A stretch of DNA of 41,920 nucleotides from the NCBI GenBank assembly GCA_029259795.1, contig JAJDEM010000044.1:1-41920 (forward strand), read 5' to 3'. Position numbers and translations under genes: made by a program. Numbering within the stretch: position 1 is the stretch's first letter; each line of letters begins with the position of its first letter. Positions 24,627-32,551 of the stretch are shown here, piece after piece. Below the pieces are notes generated by a model. The model was not told where the DNA came from. It searched no databases and saw only the letters and a list, made by a program, of their open reading frames with translations. This stretch comes from Planctomycetota bacterium (lineage in GTDB: Bacteria; Planctomycetota; PLA2; JAEUHO01).

Positions 24627-26027
24627 CTACGGGACAGGATCCAGGTTGTTTCCCCAGTTCGCAAAGAGCCTGAGATTCTTCCTGATGACCCTTGCGTTGT
24701 TTGCCGTCCCCACCTCGCCGACCGCGACGCCCGCAGAGTCCCCCTCCGGGTCCGTCTTGTTGGGGTTGCTGAAGACACGTTCCAGCACGCAGCTCGCGTT
24801 CTCCGAAGCCTTCCCCATCAGGGTGCAGCGGCGCTGTGACACAAAGTAGGACCCGCCAGTAATCCAGTCGGTCACCTCGACCTGGGCGAAGTACACGAAG
24901 CCGTGACCGTAGGCATCCCGCGGATTGTCCGGATCCGTGTTGTGTTGGCAAGCGAAGTTGTGGGCGACCTCGTGTGCCAAGGCGACGCCCCCCTCCATGT
25001 TGAGCCAACTCGTAATACTGTAGGCGCGCTCCGCGAAGTACCCATCGCCGGACTTCCAGATCTCCCCCTCGCCGAGATCGTTCATCCGGCTCCGAGCAAC
25101 GAGGACCGTCACGACGTCGGCCTTCTGGTCATAGCGAGTCCTGCGGAGGTCCTCGACAGCCTGGACGTCGGCCAGCAGGTCGACGTCGGAGGCGCCGTTC
25201 TCGTCCATGTCGACCAGCACGAAGCCCGTGACGCAGATCATGGTCGAGACCCCGCTCCGGCGCAACGCGTCGTTGAAGGCGCAGACGGCCGTGCCCGTTC
25301 GCGCGCGAATGATCGCCTCGTCGGAGTTGACGTCTGCAAGAACGTCGTTGGTGTAGCCCACCAACAGTTCGATCCGCGATCCGTCTTCGCTATTGTCCCG
25401 CTTCTTCCAGCGGCTGAGCGGTGGCCGCATGGGGCGCGGCGGACGCGGCGGGAGATCGGGTGGCGGGGGCAGGTCCAGCGGTTGGCGCGCGGCAGCCTTG
25501 CCTCCCAGCCGCACCCGCGGCATGTCCCGCCTAAGGTAGAGAACGCCACCCTGGTAGGGCAGCGTCGTCGCTGTGTACTCCAGAATCCGACCGCGGTAGA
25601 ACACGACCAGGTGCGAGGTGAATCGCTTGGCCTGCTTGAACTCGCCCTCCCAAGTGAAGGACATGAACGCTTGATACGAGCCCTGGTTGGCTGGGCTGGA
25701 GTATGCGATGACGCGCGGCATGCACCGACACGTCAACTTCATATGGATCGAGACGTCGTGCAGCTCGGGAAGGTCGACGCTGGCCCAGATGCTGGGCGCA
25801 CCGATGGAGCCGGTGATGCTCCGCCGGTTGAACCGTGCGAGGCCAAGCCTCTCACCCTTGCGTCCCAGGGCATAGCCACGCATGTGCCGCATGCGCTTGT
25901 GGGTCATGTGTCCATCGGGAAGCGCCTGGAAGACCTCAATCGGATGGGCCTCGTCAGCGTGGGCAGCCACGGTGTCGAGGCACAGCAGGATCGCAGGGAC
26001 AAGCCATCCAATGACGCGCACATGCAT
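24627..26027 (-). CDS. Exported metzincin-type zinc metalloprotease, paralog A
   Basis: 466 residues from ATG 26027, with a signal peptide (MHVRVIGWLVPAILLCLDTVAAHA). The N-terminal 170 residues contain CRCMPRVIAYSS and FMSFTWEGEF and may be a propeptide or substrate-binding region. A Pro-rich linker (LPPPPDLPPRPPRP) separates it from the catalytic domain, which starts RIELLVGYTNDVLADVNSDEAI, as in reprolysin-like (M12B-type) proteases. The zinc site is HEVAHNFACQH (His352, Glu353, His356, His362). The metzincin glycine between the second and third histidines is Ala here (Ala359), while paralog B has Gly. The domain ends with cysteine-containing sequence around RRCTLMGK. It is 30 bases upstream of the lipoprotein gene and 142 bases downstream of paralog B. 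Confidence 0.88.
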   Translation of the reverse strand: MHVRVIGWLVPAILLCLDTVAAHADEAHPIEVFQALPDGHMTHKRMRHMRGYALGRKGERLGLARFNRRSITGSIGAPSIWASVDLPELHDVSIHMKLTCRCMPRVIAYSSPANQGSYQAFMSFTWEGEFKQAKRFTSHLVVFYRGRILEYTATTLPYQGGVLYLRRDMPRVRLGGKAAARQPLDLPPPPDLPPRPPRPMRPPLSRWKKRDNSEDGSRIELLVGYTNDVLADVNSDEAIIRARTGTAVCAFNDALRRSGVSTMICVTGFVLVDMDENGASDVDLLADVQAVEDLRRTRYDQKADVVTVLVARSRMNDLGEGEIWKSGDGYFAERAYSITSWLNMEGGVALAHEVAHNFACQHNTDPDNPRDAYGHGFVYFAQVEVTDWITGGSYFVSQRRCTLMGKASENASCVLERVFSNPNKTDPEGDSAGVAVGEVGTANNARVIRKNLRLFANWGNNLDPVP

Positions 26028-26169
26028 GAGGCGAGTGCTCCAATCCGCGGCCCATTGAACGCCAATGAACACCGAAAAATCAAGCCCACGGGCACCTTGG
26101 AGGCCCGTCGTGGCCTAACAAGCGAGTTGTGCGGCCAACCATGTCGATCAGGCGTCGGGTGGACACGGG

Positions 26170-27552
26170 TCAGGGCACGCGCCGGAGGCCGTTGCCCCAG
26201 TTTGCGAAGGTCCGAAGCCCTTCGCGGATGGCGCGCGCGTTGTCACGTCGCTCAGCGACACCCGTCGGCTGCGCTCCCTCGCCCTGCTCAGGCTCAGAGA
26301 CCAGCGGCGAACTGAACACAGGCACCGGCTTGCATGACCCGTTGGCCGGCGGCTTCCCAAGGATCGTGCAACTCGGCTGGTCGACCAGTTTCGGCCTGTC
26401 ATCACCCCAGACCACAGTCTTCTTCCTCCAGACGAAGAAGTGGCCGTGACTCCACGGGCTCCTGGGGCGGCATGGATCCAGATTGTGCTGGCATCCGAAG
26501 TTGTGGGCGACCTCATGCGCCAGCGCAAAGCCCCCGTCCAGATACAACCAACTCGTGATGCTGTAGGCGCGCTCGGCGAAATCGTCGTCTTCCGCCTTCC
26601 GGATCTCGGCCTCGCCCCAGTCGTTCGAACGCCGGCGGGCGACCAGCACGGAGACCGCATCGGCCCGCAGACGCCTCCGCTCGCGCCGAAGCGCGGCTAC
26701 ACCCTGAACGCGTGACAGCAACTCGGGATCACTTGCCGTGCCTTCTTCGAACTGACTCAACGCCATGAAGTCGAGGACGCAGATCTTTGTGGGAACACGG
26801 CTCCGACGCAACGCCTCGTTGAAGAAACAGACGGCGTTGGCGACCCGCGCCACAATGCGAGTTTCGTCGGATCCCGCAGCGAGCGAAACCTGGCGCGTGT
26901 AACCAATCAGCAGATCGATGCGTGTTCCGTCGTCTCGTTGTTTGCGCCGCATGTCAGGCGGCCGCCTGCGGGTGAGACGAGCGGGCAGGCATGGCGTCGA
27001 GCGCTTGCTCGCGAGCTTCGCGCTGGCAAGTGAGAGTGGCGCGTCCCGCCACACGTAGAGGACGTCGTCCCTGTAGGCATGCGGCGTAGCCATGTATTCG
27101 CGGAGGCGGCCGCGGTGGAAGACGACCAGGTTCGTCGTGTACTTCCGGGCCAGCCCCTTCCCCGGCCGGAGAACGAAGGACATGAACGCGCGGGGCTCGC
27201 CGGGCTTGCCAACACTCGCGTAGCTGATCGCACCGCGCACGCAGCGGCATCCCCGGACGAAGCGCAAGACGCGGGACTCGTCATCGGCGAGTTCGAGCCG
27301 GATCGTCAGCCGCGGCTTGCCGATCATGGGCCCCAACTGCCCCCAGTCCACAAACGCCAGGCCGAGCGTCTCCCTGGAGCGCCCTGTTCGAAAGCCGCTC
27401 CTCACAAGCATCTGATCGTCAGTCCAATCCAGCTTGGGCAGGGAGGAGACGGCCGTCATGCCGGCGTTGTCGTCAGCGCGGACCACAGTGGGGTCGACAA
27501 AGAGCGCGAGGAGCGCCGCGAGCAGGACGAGAGAGAGGAAACGCACTGCCAT
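26170..27552 (-). CDS. Exported metzincin-type zinc metalloprotease, paralog B
   Basis: 460 residues from ATG 27552, with GGAG 8 bases upstream and a signal peptide (MAVRFLSLVLLAALLALFVDPTVVRA). It has the same domain order as paralog A: an N-terminal region with CRCVRGAISYAS and RAFMSFVLRPG, a basic linker (RLTRRRPPDMRRKQ), then RIDLLIGYTRQVSLAAGSDETRI. The zinc site is complete, HEVAHNFGCQH (His346, Glu347, His350, Gly353, His356), the metzincin HExxHxxGxxH. Shared stretches such as FAERAYSITSWL and ALAHEVAHNF show a tandem duplication. Both are probably secreted or periplasmic endopeptidases. The longer frame to 27750 was rejected because it lacks a signal peptide start. It is first in the minus-strand series ending with the CHAT protease. 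Confidence 0.9.
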   Translation of the reverse strand: MAVRFLSLVLLAALLALFVDPTVVRADDNAGMTAVSSLPKLDWTDDQMLVRSGFRTGRSRETLGLAFVDWGQLGPMIGKPRLTIRLELADDESRVLRFVRGCRCVRGAISYASVGKPGEPRAFMSFVLRPGKGLARKYTTNLVVFHRGRLREYMATPHAYRDDVLYVWRDAPLSLASAKLASKRSTPCLPARLTRRRPPDMRRKQRDDGTRIDLLIGYTRQVSLAAGSDETRIVARVANAVCFFNEALRRSRVPTKICVLDFMALSQFEEGTASDPELLSRVQGVAALRRERRRLRADAVSVLVARRRSNDWGEAEIRKAEDDDFAERAYSITSWLYLDGGFALAHEVAHNFGCQHNLDPCRPRSPWSHGHFFVWRKKTVVWGDDRPKLVDQPSCTILGKPPANGSCKPVPVFSSPLVSEPEQGEGAQPTGVAERRDNARAIREGLRTFANWGNGLRRVP

Positions 27553-27848
27553 GGGCCATGCTCCGCTGGGAGCACCAGTGGACGCCAAGCAGGGCCACCA
27601 AATCAAGCCTGCGCCGCTGCCGTCAGTTTCGGGGCGTGTGCCGCGCTCTGGCAGGAGGTACTGCGCTGCTAGATTGGGCGCCGAGGCGCCGGCGACCGTC
27701 CGGCCGGCAGTCCTGCTGCTCTCCAAAGAAGGGGATGCGACGTGAACCACCCGCCTGAGAGACAGCCGACACCCGACCGAATGACAACGGCGTGGCCGCT
27801 ACGGCGAGGGCTCGCAAGGCCCGCGATCTCCAAGCCGTAGGGCAATCC
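27553..27848. other. Divergent intergenic region between paralog B and serB
   Basis: The longest gene-free stretch (296 bases). It must hold promoters for both flanking genes, but I see no convincing -35/-10 pair. GGCGCC-GA-GGCGCC at 27677-27690 is a GC-rich dyad that could be an operator or hairpin. Several overlapping frames are open here, but none has family features. Confidence 0.4.
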
Positions 27849-28508
27849 ATGGCGACCGTCATCTTCGACTTCGACAGTGTGCTGATTCCGTGCGAGAGCC
27901 TCGAGGTGGTGCTGGCGCGGAGCGCGGGGCTCACCGACGAGGACTTCGCGGCCATCGAGGCGCTGACCACAGCGGGCATGGAGGGGCGGATCTCGTTCGC
28001 GGAGTCGCTGGAGCAGCGGCTGGCGATCGCGCAGCCGAACCTGGGGACGCTGATGGCCTTTGCCTGGCGGCTCGCGGAGAAGCCCACAGCGGGCGCGGCC
28101 GAGCTGATCGCCACGCTCACGGCCCAGGGCCATGAGGTGTGGATCGTCAGTGGCGGGTTCCAGGAGATGCTCTCTGAGGTCGGGAGCAGCCTGGGTGTTG
28201 CGGCAGATCGGATTCACGGCGTCCAGGCCCGCTGGAGCGACGACGGCGCGTTCGAGGGTCTCGCTCCCGACTCGGCGTTTGGTCGCTCCAAGGTCGAGGG
28301 GTTGACCGCACTTGGCGCGGCCTATCCCCGTCCGGCGATCGGTGTGGGCGACGGCGCCACGGACCTCGCATTGCGTACGGCCGGCTTGGTCGACGCGTTC
28401 GTGGCCTACACCGAGCACGCGCGCCGGGAGCCCGTGGCTGCCGGCGCCGACGCGGAAGCCCGCTCGATGGAAGCCCTCGGACTGCTGCTCGGCGAGTTGC
28501 TTGCCTAG
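27849..28508 (+). CDS. serB: Phosphoserine phosphatase (HAD superfamily)
   Basis: 219 residues from ATG 27849. HAD motif I is FDFDSVLIP (Asp7 nucleophile, Asp9 acid/base), motif II is VSGGF (Ser101), motif III is Lys148 in GRSKVEGL, and motif IV is GVGDGATDLAL (Asp168, Asp172). The cap region with FAESLEQRLAIAQP after motif I matches SerB-type enzymes. The enzyme hydrolyses O-phosphoserine to serine, the last step of the phosphorylated pathway. The context supports this: SerA and SerC lie 2.8 kb downstream on the same strand. Other HAD phosphatases of this subfamily use other phosphomonoesters, so the call relies partly on the neighbours. The stop at 28508 is 3 bases from the end of the convergent barrel gene. 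Confidence 0.85.
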   Translation: MATVIFDFDSVLIPCESLEVVLARSAGLTDEDFAAIEALTTAGMEGRISFAESLEQRLAIAQPNLGTLMAFAWRLAEKPTAGAAELIATLTAQGHEVWIVSGGFQEMLSEVGSSLGVAADRIHGVQARWSDDGAFEGLAPDSAFGRSKVEGLTALGAAYPRPAIGVGDGATDLALRTAGLVDAFVAYTEHARREPVAAGADAEARSMEALGLLLGELLA

Positions 28509-28511
28509 GCG

Positions 28512-30437
28512 CTACGAGTCGCTCTTCGTCCCGAGCTCGGTCTCGAAGCCGACCCAGACGGTGTGCGCGTCGTCGCCTGAGAGGAACTTCGCCATGTCGT
28601 AGCTGTACTGGATGCGCAGCCGGATCGCCGGGTTCATCGTATTGACCAAGCGGATCTTCGACTGGTTGAACGCGATCGGAATGATCGCCAGGGCAGAGAT
28701 TCGCTGACGGTCGTGGCGGAGCGGGTCCGCCTCCCGCCCGCTGAAGGTCGACGCCCCGCTCGTGGCGTCGAAGCCGACGAACGAGTCGCGCGCCCCCGTG
28801 GCGTAGTCGTAGCGCACACCGACGGCCATGTTCCGCGTGACCGATGTGACGGCCTGCGCGTAAAAGCCCCAGTCTTCGAGCTCGTCCTTCGAGAGAACGT
28901 TGGGGTTGCCTCCGCCGTCGACCGCGCTGTAAGCGTCTGTCCGAATCCGGCGGTGCATGATCTCCGCAACGAACATCGTGCGGATGCCGTTGCGGGAGGC
29001 GTCGACGATGTCGACGCGCACGTCGCCGCCGAACACCGTGGTGTGCCCTTCCTTGCCCGTGTTGTTCGGGCCGAACATGCCGGACCCGCCGATCTGCATG
29101 GCCGTGCAACCATTGACCGGAAGGACATGGGCGACGCGGCCGTGCCAGACGAGATCGGAGAAGTTCTTGCCCTCCAACTTCACCGAGTGCCAGATCTTGG
29201 AGAGGCCACCCATGCTGAAGCCGGTAAGCTCGGCCTCTGCCTGATCGAGGTCTTGGGCTCCGATATGGATGCGCAGCCGGCGGGCCACATCGTGGATGGC
29301 GAAGTCGGCTCCGATCGACTTGAAGCCGTCCTTGCCGAGGACGCGCGTGCGGATGATCGGTGAGTCCACGAAGTGCCACGCGCCGTCGGTGTACATGTTG
29401 TGGATGCCGAAGGGAGCCCGATACGTACCGGCCGCCAAGGCAAACCCCGAGGCCACCTCGGAGAAGAGCGAGGCCTCCTCGACGTCGATTTCGGTCAGAT
29501 CGCCGGACACGCTGTCGACGACCGAGTTGAAGCGCAGATCGCCGCCCAGGTACTCATCGAAGAGATCCGCTCCGGCCTGCGTCGTCACGACATGCGCGAA
29601 GAACCCACGCGACTTGGGGTCGAGTTCGCCCTGCTGAAGGATCGGAAGCCGCTTGTCGTCGGTGCTCGAGCCGCCATACATGATCCGAGCCGAGGCACTC
29701 ACGTACCACGGGACGCGCATGCCCCCGAGCTGGATGGCGGACGGCGAGACGCTCTCGGCCGCCGGGCCCGCGGCAGACGAGTAGCGCGAGAAGCCCACCG
29801 ACTGCGCACGCGGCATGGGCGCGCCCGTCTGCGGGAGGCTGCGGGCCAGGGGTCCGCCGCGGGAGTCGGCGTTGTACAGGCGAGACGGGGTTCGGCTCCC
29901 GCGGGCCGCGATGGAGCCTGCGTATGGCCGCGCCTCATGGCCCAGCATGCCGACCCCTCCCGAGTTGCCCTCGCGGAAGAACGGCTGACGCGGCGTGCTT
30001 CGACCGCGTCGCGGGAGCGTGTCCAGCATGGGCAAGGAGAACCAACGCCGTTCGAATTGACGCGGCCGCGCGAGCCGCTGCTGGGCCTCGATCACGGCCG
30101 CGCCATAGGCATCTTCGTAGGCTTGTCGCACCGACGGCGCCACGGGCCGCACGGCAGAGTGGCCCGGTGTGCGAACCAGGGGCTGCATCGGCACACGCCA
30201 GCCATGGTCCACGACGCGTGCGGTAGCCCTGGGGTCGGCAACGACCCCATAGGTGATCCCGCCAGCGCCGTTCGGCGGGCGGGAGGGACAGGGGATGTCA
30301 TCCCGAATCGAGTCCCGGACGTACTCCACCACAGGCCCCTCCTCATCAGCGAGGGCTACCTGCACCCCATGACCCCCAAGCACTAGCACCCCTTGAATCG
30401 CAAGGGCGTATGCCAACGTCGAATGCAGCAGTCTCAT
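28512..30437 (-). CDS. Probable outer-membrane beta-barrel protein with a long N-terminal extension
   Basis: 641 residues from ATG 30437; a GTG one codon upstream is possible. A signal peptide (about residues 1-30) is followed by some 220 residues rich in Arg, Pro and Ser with low complexity. From about residue 240 the sequence alternates polar and apolar residues with aromatic girdles, as in a porin: WYVSASARIMYGG, DWGFYAQAVTSV, MAVGVRYDYATG, LRIQYSYDM and HTVWVGFETELG near the C-terminus. Many strands start and end with Tyr, Trp or Phe. It lacks a terminal Phe after the last strand, ending TKSDS instead. I do not recognise a specific family; a channel or adhesin role is possible. It follows a lipoprotein gene by 36 bases, and both have G-rich leaders. 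Confidence 0.7.
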   Translation of the reverse strand: MRLLHSTLAYALAIQGVLVLGGHGVQVALADEEGPVVEYVRDSIRDDIPCPSRPPNGAGGITYGVVADPRATARVVDHGWRVPMQPLVRTPGHSAVRPVAPSVRQAYEDAYGAAVIEAQQRLARPRQFERRWFSLPMLDTLPRRGRSTPRQPFFREGNSGGVGMLGHEARPYAGSIAARGSRTPSRLYNADSRGGPLARSLPQTGAPMPRAQSVGFSRYSSAAGPAAESVSPSAIQLGGMRVPWYVSASARIMYGGSSTDDKRLPILQQGELDPKSRGFFAHVVTTQAGADLFDEYLGGDLRFNSVVDSVSGDLTEIDVEEASLFSEVASGFALAAGTYRAPFGIHNMYTDGAWHFVDSPIIRTRVLGKDGFKSIGADFAIHDVARRLRIHIGAQDLDQAEAELTGFSMGGLSKIWHSVKLEGKNFSDLVWHGRVAHVLPVNGCTAMQIGGSGMFGPNNTGKEGHTTVFGGDVRVDIVDASRNGIRTMFVAEIMHRRIRTDAYSAVDGGGNPNVLSKDELEDWGFYAQAVTSVTRNMAVGVRYDYATGARDSFVGFDATSGASTFSGREADPLRHDRQRISALAIIPIAFNQSKIRLVNTMNPAIRLRIQYSYDMAKFLSGDDAHTVWVGFETELGTKSDS

Positions 30438-30473
30438 CACTCACCCCCCAGTTCCAAGGCACGCACGCGACGA

Positions 30474-31160
30474 TCAACGCTTGACCGGCAGGAAATCGAT
30501 CTCACCCATTTTTACTTTCGCGTAGTCATCCACGAGGATCGCGTCATAGGGACTTCCCGCAGGTTCAAGACGCTTGGTCGTTGCGTCGATCTGCAATATC
30601 TTCTGGCCGCGCGAGCTGACGACCGCGAGCAGCGTCGCGATCGAGCGTCCCTTGTCGTCGACCCCGATGTCGACGACGAGCACAAGCGAACAATCCTGAA
30701 GTACGCCAGCGCAGTCAGCTGTCGAGCACGACGGTCGAATGCAGATGTCGACCGTCCTGCGTCCCCCCAAGCAGGCGATGGAACTCGTCAGCACCACCGA
30801 GGGAGGCTGGAACGAGTACGCCGTCGTGTGACGCCAGAACGTGCGAGCGTCATAGAGGTCTCGGACGATTCTGTCGTGGATGGGCCCCGATTTGAGATCC
30901 GACTCGTCGGGCGCGTCGGCGAACTCCTGCACCACCACTTGGGCGAACGCTGCGGCGCAGACCAGATCCCGCCAAGCCTGCGGCTGATTGCAGTCCCCGC
31001 ACCGTTGTGCGGCAGGCGTGCAGAGCATCGCGCCGCGCACCTCCGATGCGAGGCGGCGGTTGGCATCCGAAGGAGGCACCCCGGACACGCACCCCGCACA
31101 AGCGAGAATCAGCCCGGCCCCCACGACCGTACACACCCACGAACCCACGCGACCGCCCAT
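30474..31160 (-). CDS. Cysteine-rich putative lipoprotein, unknown function
   Basis: 228 residues from ATG 31160, preceded by a run of G that could act as Shine-Dalgarno. The signal peptide is MGGRVGSWVCTVVGAGLILACAGC with two possible lipobox cysteines. The mature part has at least ten cysteines, among them RCGDCNQ and CIRPSCSTADCAGVLQDC, likely forming disulfides in the periplasm. The C-terminal half is beta-rich, with LVLVVDIGVDDKGRSIATLLAVVSS and KILQIDATTKRLEPAG. I do not recognise a family. The gap to the barrel gene is 36 bases, so the two are likely co-transcribed and may work together at the outer membrane. It is divergent from serA. Confidence 0.65.
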   Translation of the reverse strand: MGGRVGSWVCTVVGAGLILACAGCVSGVPPSDANRRLASEVRGAMLCTPAAQRCGDCNQPQAWRDLVCAAAFAQVVVQEFADAPDESDLKSGPIHDRIVRDLYDARTFWRHTTAYSFQPPSVVLTSSIACLGGRRTVDICIRPSCSTADCAGVLQDCSLVLVVDIGVDDKGRSIATLLAVVSSRGQKILQIDATTKRLEPAGSPYDAILVDDYAKVKMGEIDFLPVKR

Positions 31161-31284
31161 GGCACCCCCCCCCACGACCCGCGCCTGCAGTCCCTGCAAC
31201 ACCGCGAACGGCGCGGTTCTAGCATGTTTGCCGCCCGCGCGGCAAGCGCCGCGGGCTGGGGGGGCCCCTTGCGATCCTCTGGCG
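31161..31284. other. Divergent intergenic region between the Cys-rich lipoprotein gene and serA
   Basis: 124 bases holding a 9-C run (31165-31173) and a run of 7 G followed by CCCC (about 31257-31267). Promoters for both directions must lie here or overlap the genes, but no clear box can be picked out. The homopolymer runs make it a place for slippage or sequencing error. Confidence 0.4.
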
Positions 31285-32520
31285 GTGACAACGACACGCC
31301 TCAGCCATCCCCGCGACCAGATCCGCTTCCTCTTGCTGGAGGGGATCCACGAGCGCGCGGTGGAGGTGCTCTGCGAGCGGGGCTACACGAACGTCCGGCG
31401 GGAGTCGGGCGCCTTGCCACGCGACGCGCTGCTCGAGGCTGTGGCCGACGTGCACTTCATCGGCCTGCGCTCGCGCACGCAGCTGGACGCCGAGGTGCTG
31501 GCCGCGGCGGAGCGGCTCACCGGCGTCGGCTGCTTCTGCATTGGCACGAACCAGGTCGACCTCGTCGGCGCCGCCCACAAGGGCGTTCCGGTATTCAACG
31601 CTCCCCATTCGAACACACGCTCGGTTGCCGAGTTGGTCATCGGGCTCGCGGTCATGTTGTTTCGCGACATCTTCCGCAAGAGCACGACCGCGCACGCAGG
31701 GGGCTGGCTCAAGACCGCCAAGGGCGCGCGCGAGCTGCGCGGGCGCAGGCTCGGCATCGTCGGCTATGGCCACATCGGATCCCAGGTCTCGGTGCTCGCC
31801 GAGTCGATGGGCATGAACGTCATCTACTACGACGTCAAGCCGGTGCTCTCCATGGGCAACGCGACCTCGACGACTTCCCTCGCCGCCTTGCTGGCCGAGA
31901 GCGATCTCGTCACCCTGCACGTGCCCGAGACGCCGCAAACAGAGAAGCTCATTGGCGCCGCCGAGGTCGCGGCCATGAAGCCGGGGGCGCATCTCATCAA
32001 CGCGAGTCGCGGGACGGTGGTCGACGCCGACGCCCTGGCGGCGGCGCTGGCCAGCGGCCAGGTCGGGGGTGCTGCGGTGGATGTGTTCTCCCGCGAGCCC
32101 AAGGGACCAGACGAGACGTTCGAGAACCCGCTCCGCGGCGTGCCGAACGTCATCCTCACCCCCCACATCGGCGGCTCGACGTTGGAGGCCCAGGAGTCCA
32201 TCGGCGTCGATGTGGCCACCAAGCTCGCGGCCTACAGCGACAGCGGCACCACAACCGGGGCCGTGAACTTCCCGCAGTTGAATCTCGCCCCCAACGACGA
32301 CTGCCACCGGGTCCTCCACATCCACCGCAACGAGCCGGGCGTGCTGGCCCGCATCAATGGGGTCCTCGCGGCGCAGGACGCCAACATCCTCGGTCAGCAC
32401 CTCCAGACGCAGAATGGCGTGGGCTATGTGGTCACGGATGTCGCAGAGATCGACGCGGCCGCCACCCTGCCCCAGCTCAAGGCTGTGGAAGGCACGCTGC
32501 GCACGCGCATCTTGTATTAA
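31285..32520 (+). CDS. serA: D-3-phosphoglycerate dehydrogenase with C-terminal ACT domain
   Basis: 411 residues from a GTG at 31285, almost exactly the length of E. coli SerA (410). It oxidises 3-phosphoglycerate to 3-phosphohydroxypyruvate with NAD, the first step of serine synthesis. The nucleotide fold has GYGHIGSQ (160-167) followed by Asp183 at the end of the next strand, favouring NAD. The catalytic residues are Arg242 (SRGTVVD), Glu271 (REPKG) and His294 (LTPHIGGST). The ACT domain (about 342-411) begins RVLHIHRNEPGVLARI and in E. coli binds serine for feedback inhibition, so allosteric control is likely. The start lacks a strong Shine-Dalgarno. serC follows after 31 bases, which implies an operon. 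Confidence 0.93.
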   Translation: MTTTRLSHPRDQIRFLLLEGIHERAVEVLCERGYTNVRRESGALPRDALLEAVADVHFIGLRSRTQLDAEVLAAAERLTGVGCFCIGTNQVDLVGAAHKGVPVFNAPHSNTRSVAELVIGLAVMLFRDIFRKSTTAHAGGWLKTAKGARELRGRRLGIVGYGHIGSQVSVLAESMGMNVIYYDVKPVLSMGNATSTTSLAALLAESDLVTLHVPETPQTEKLIGAAEVAAMKPGAHLINASRGTVVDADALAAALASGQVGGAAVDVFSREPKGPDETFENPLRGVPNVILTPHIGGSTLEAQESIGVDVATKLAAYSDSGTTTGAVNFPQLNLAPNDDCHRVLHIHRNEPGVLARINGVLAAQDANILGQHLQTQNGVGYVVTDVAEIDAAATLPQLKAVEGTLRTRILY

Positions 32521-32536
32521 CCTCCCGGGCTGCCCC

Positions 32537-32543
32537 AAGGAGG
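32537..32543 (+). promoter_or_regulatory. Strong ribosome binding site for serC
   Basis: AAGGAGG 8 bases before the GTG at 32552. It fixes the serC start within a frame that is open far upstream through serA. Confidence 0.75.
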
Positions 32544-32551
32544 AGCACGCG

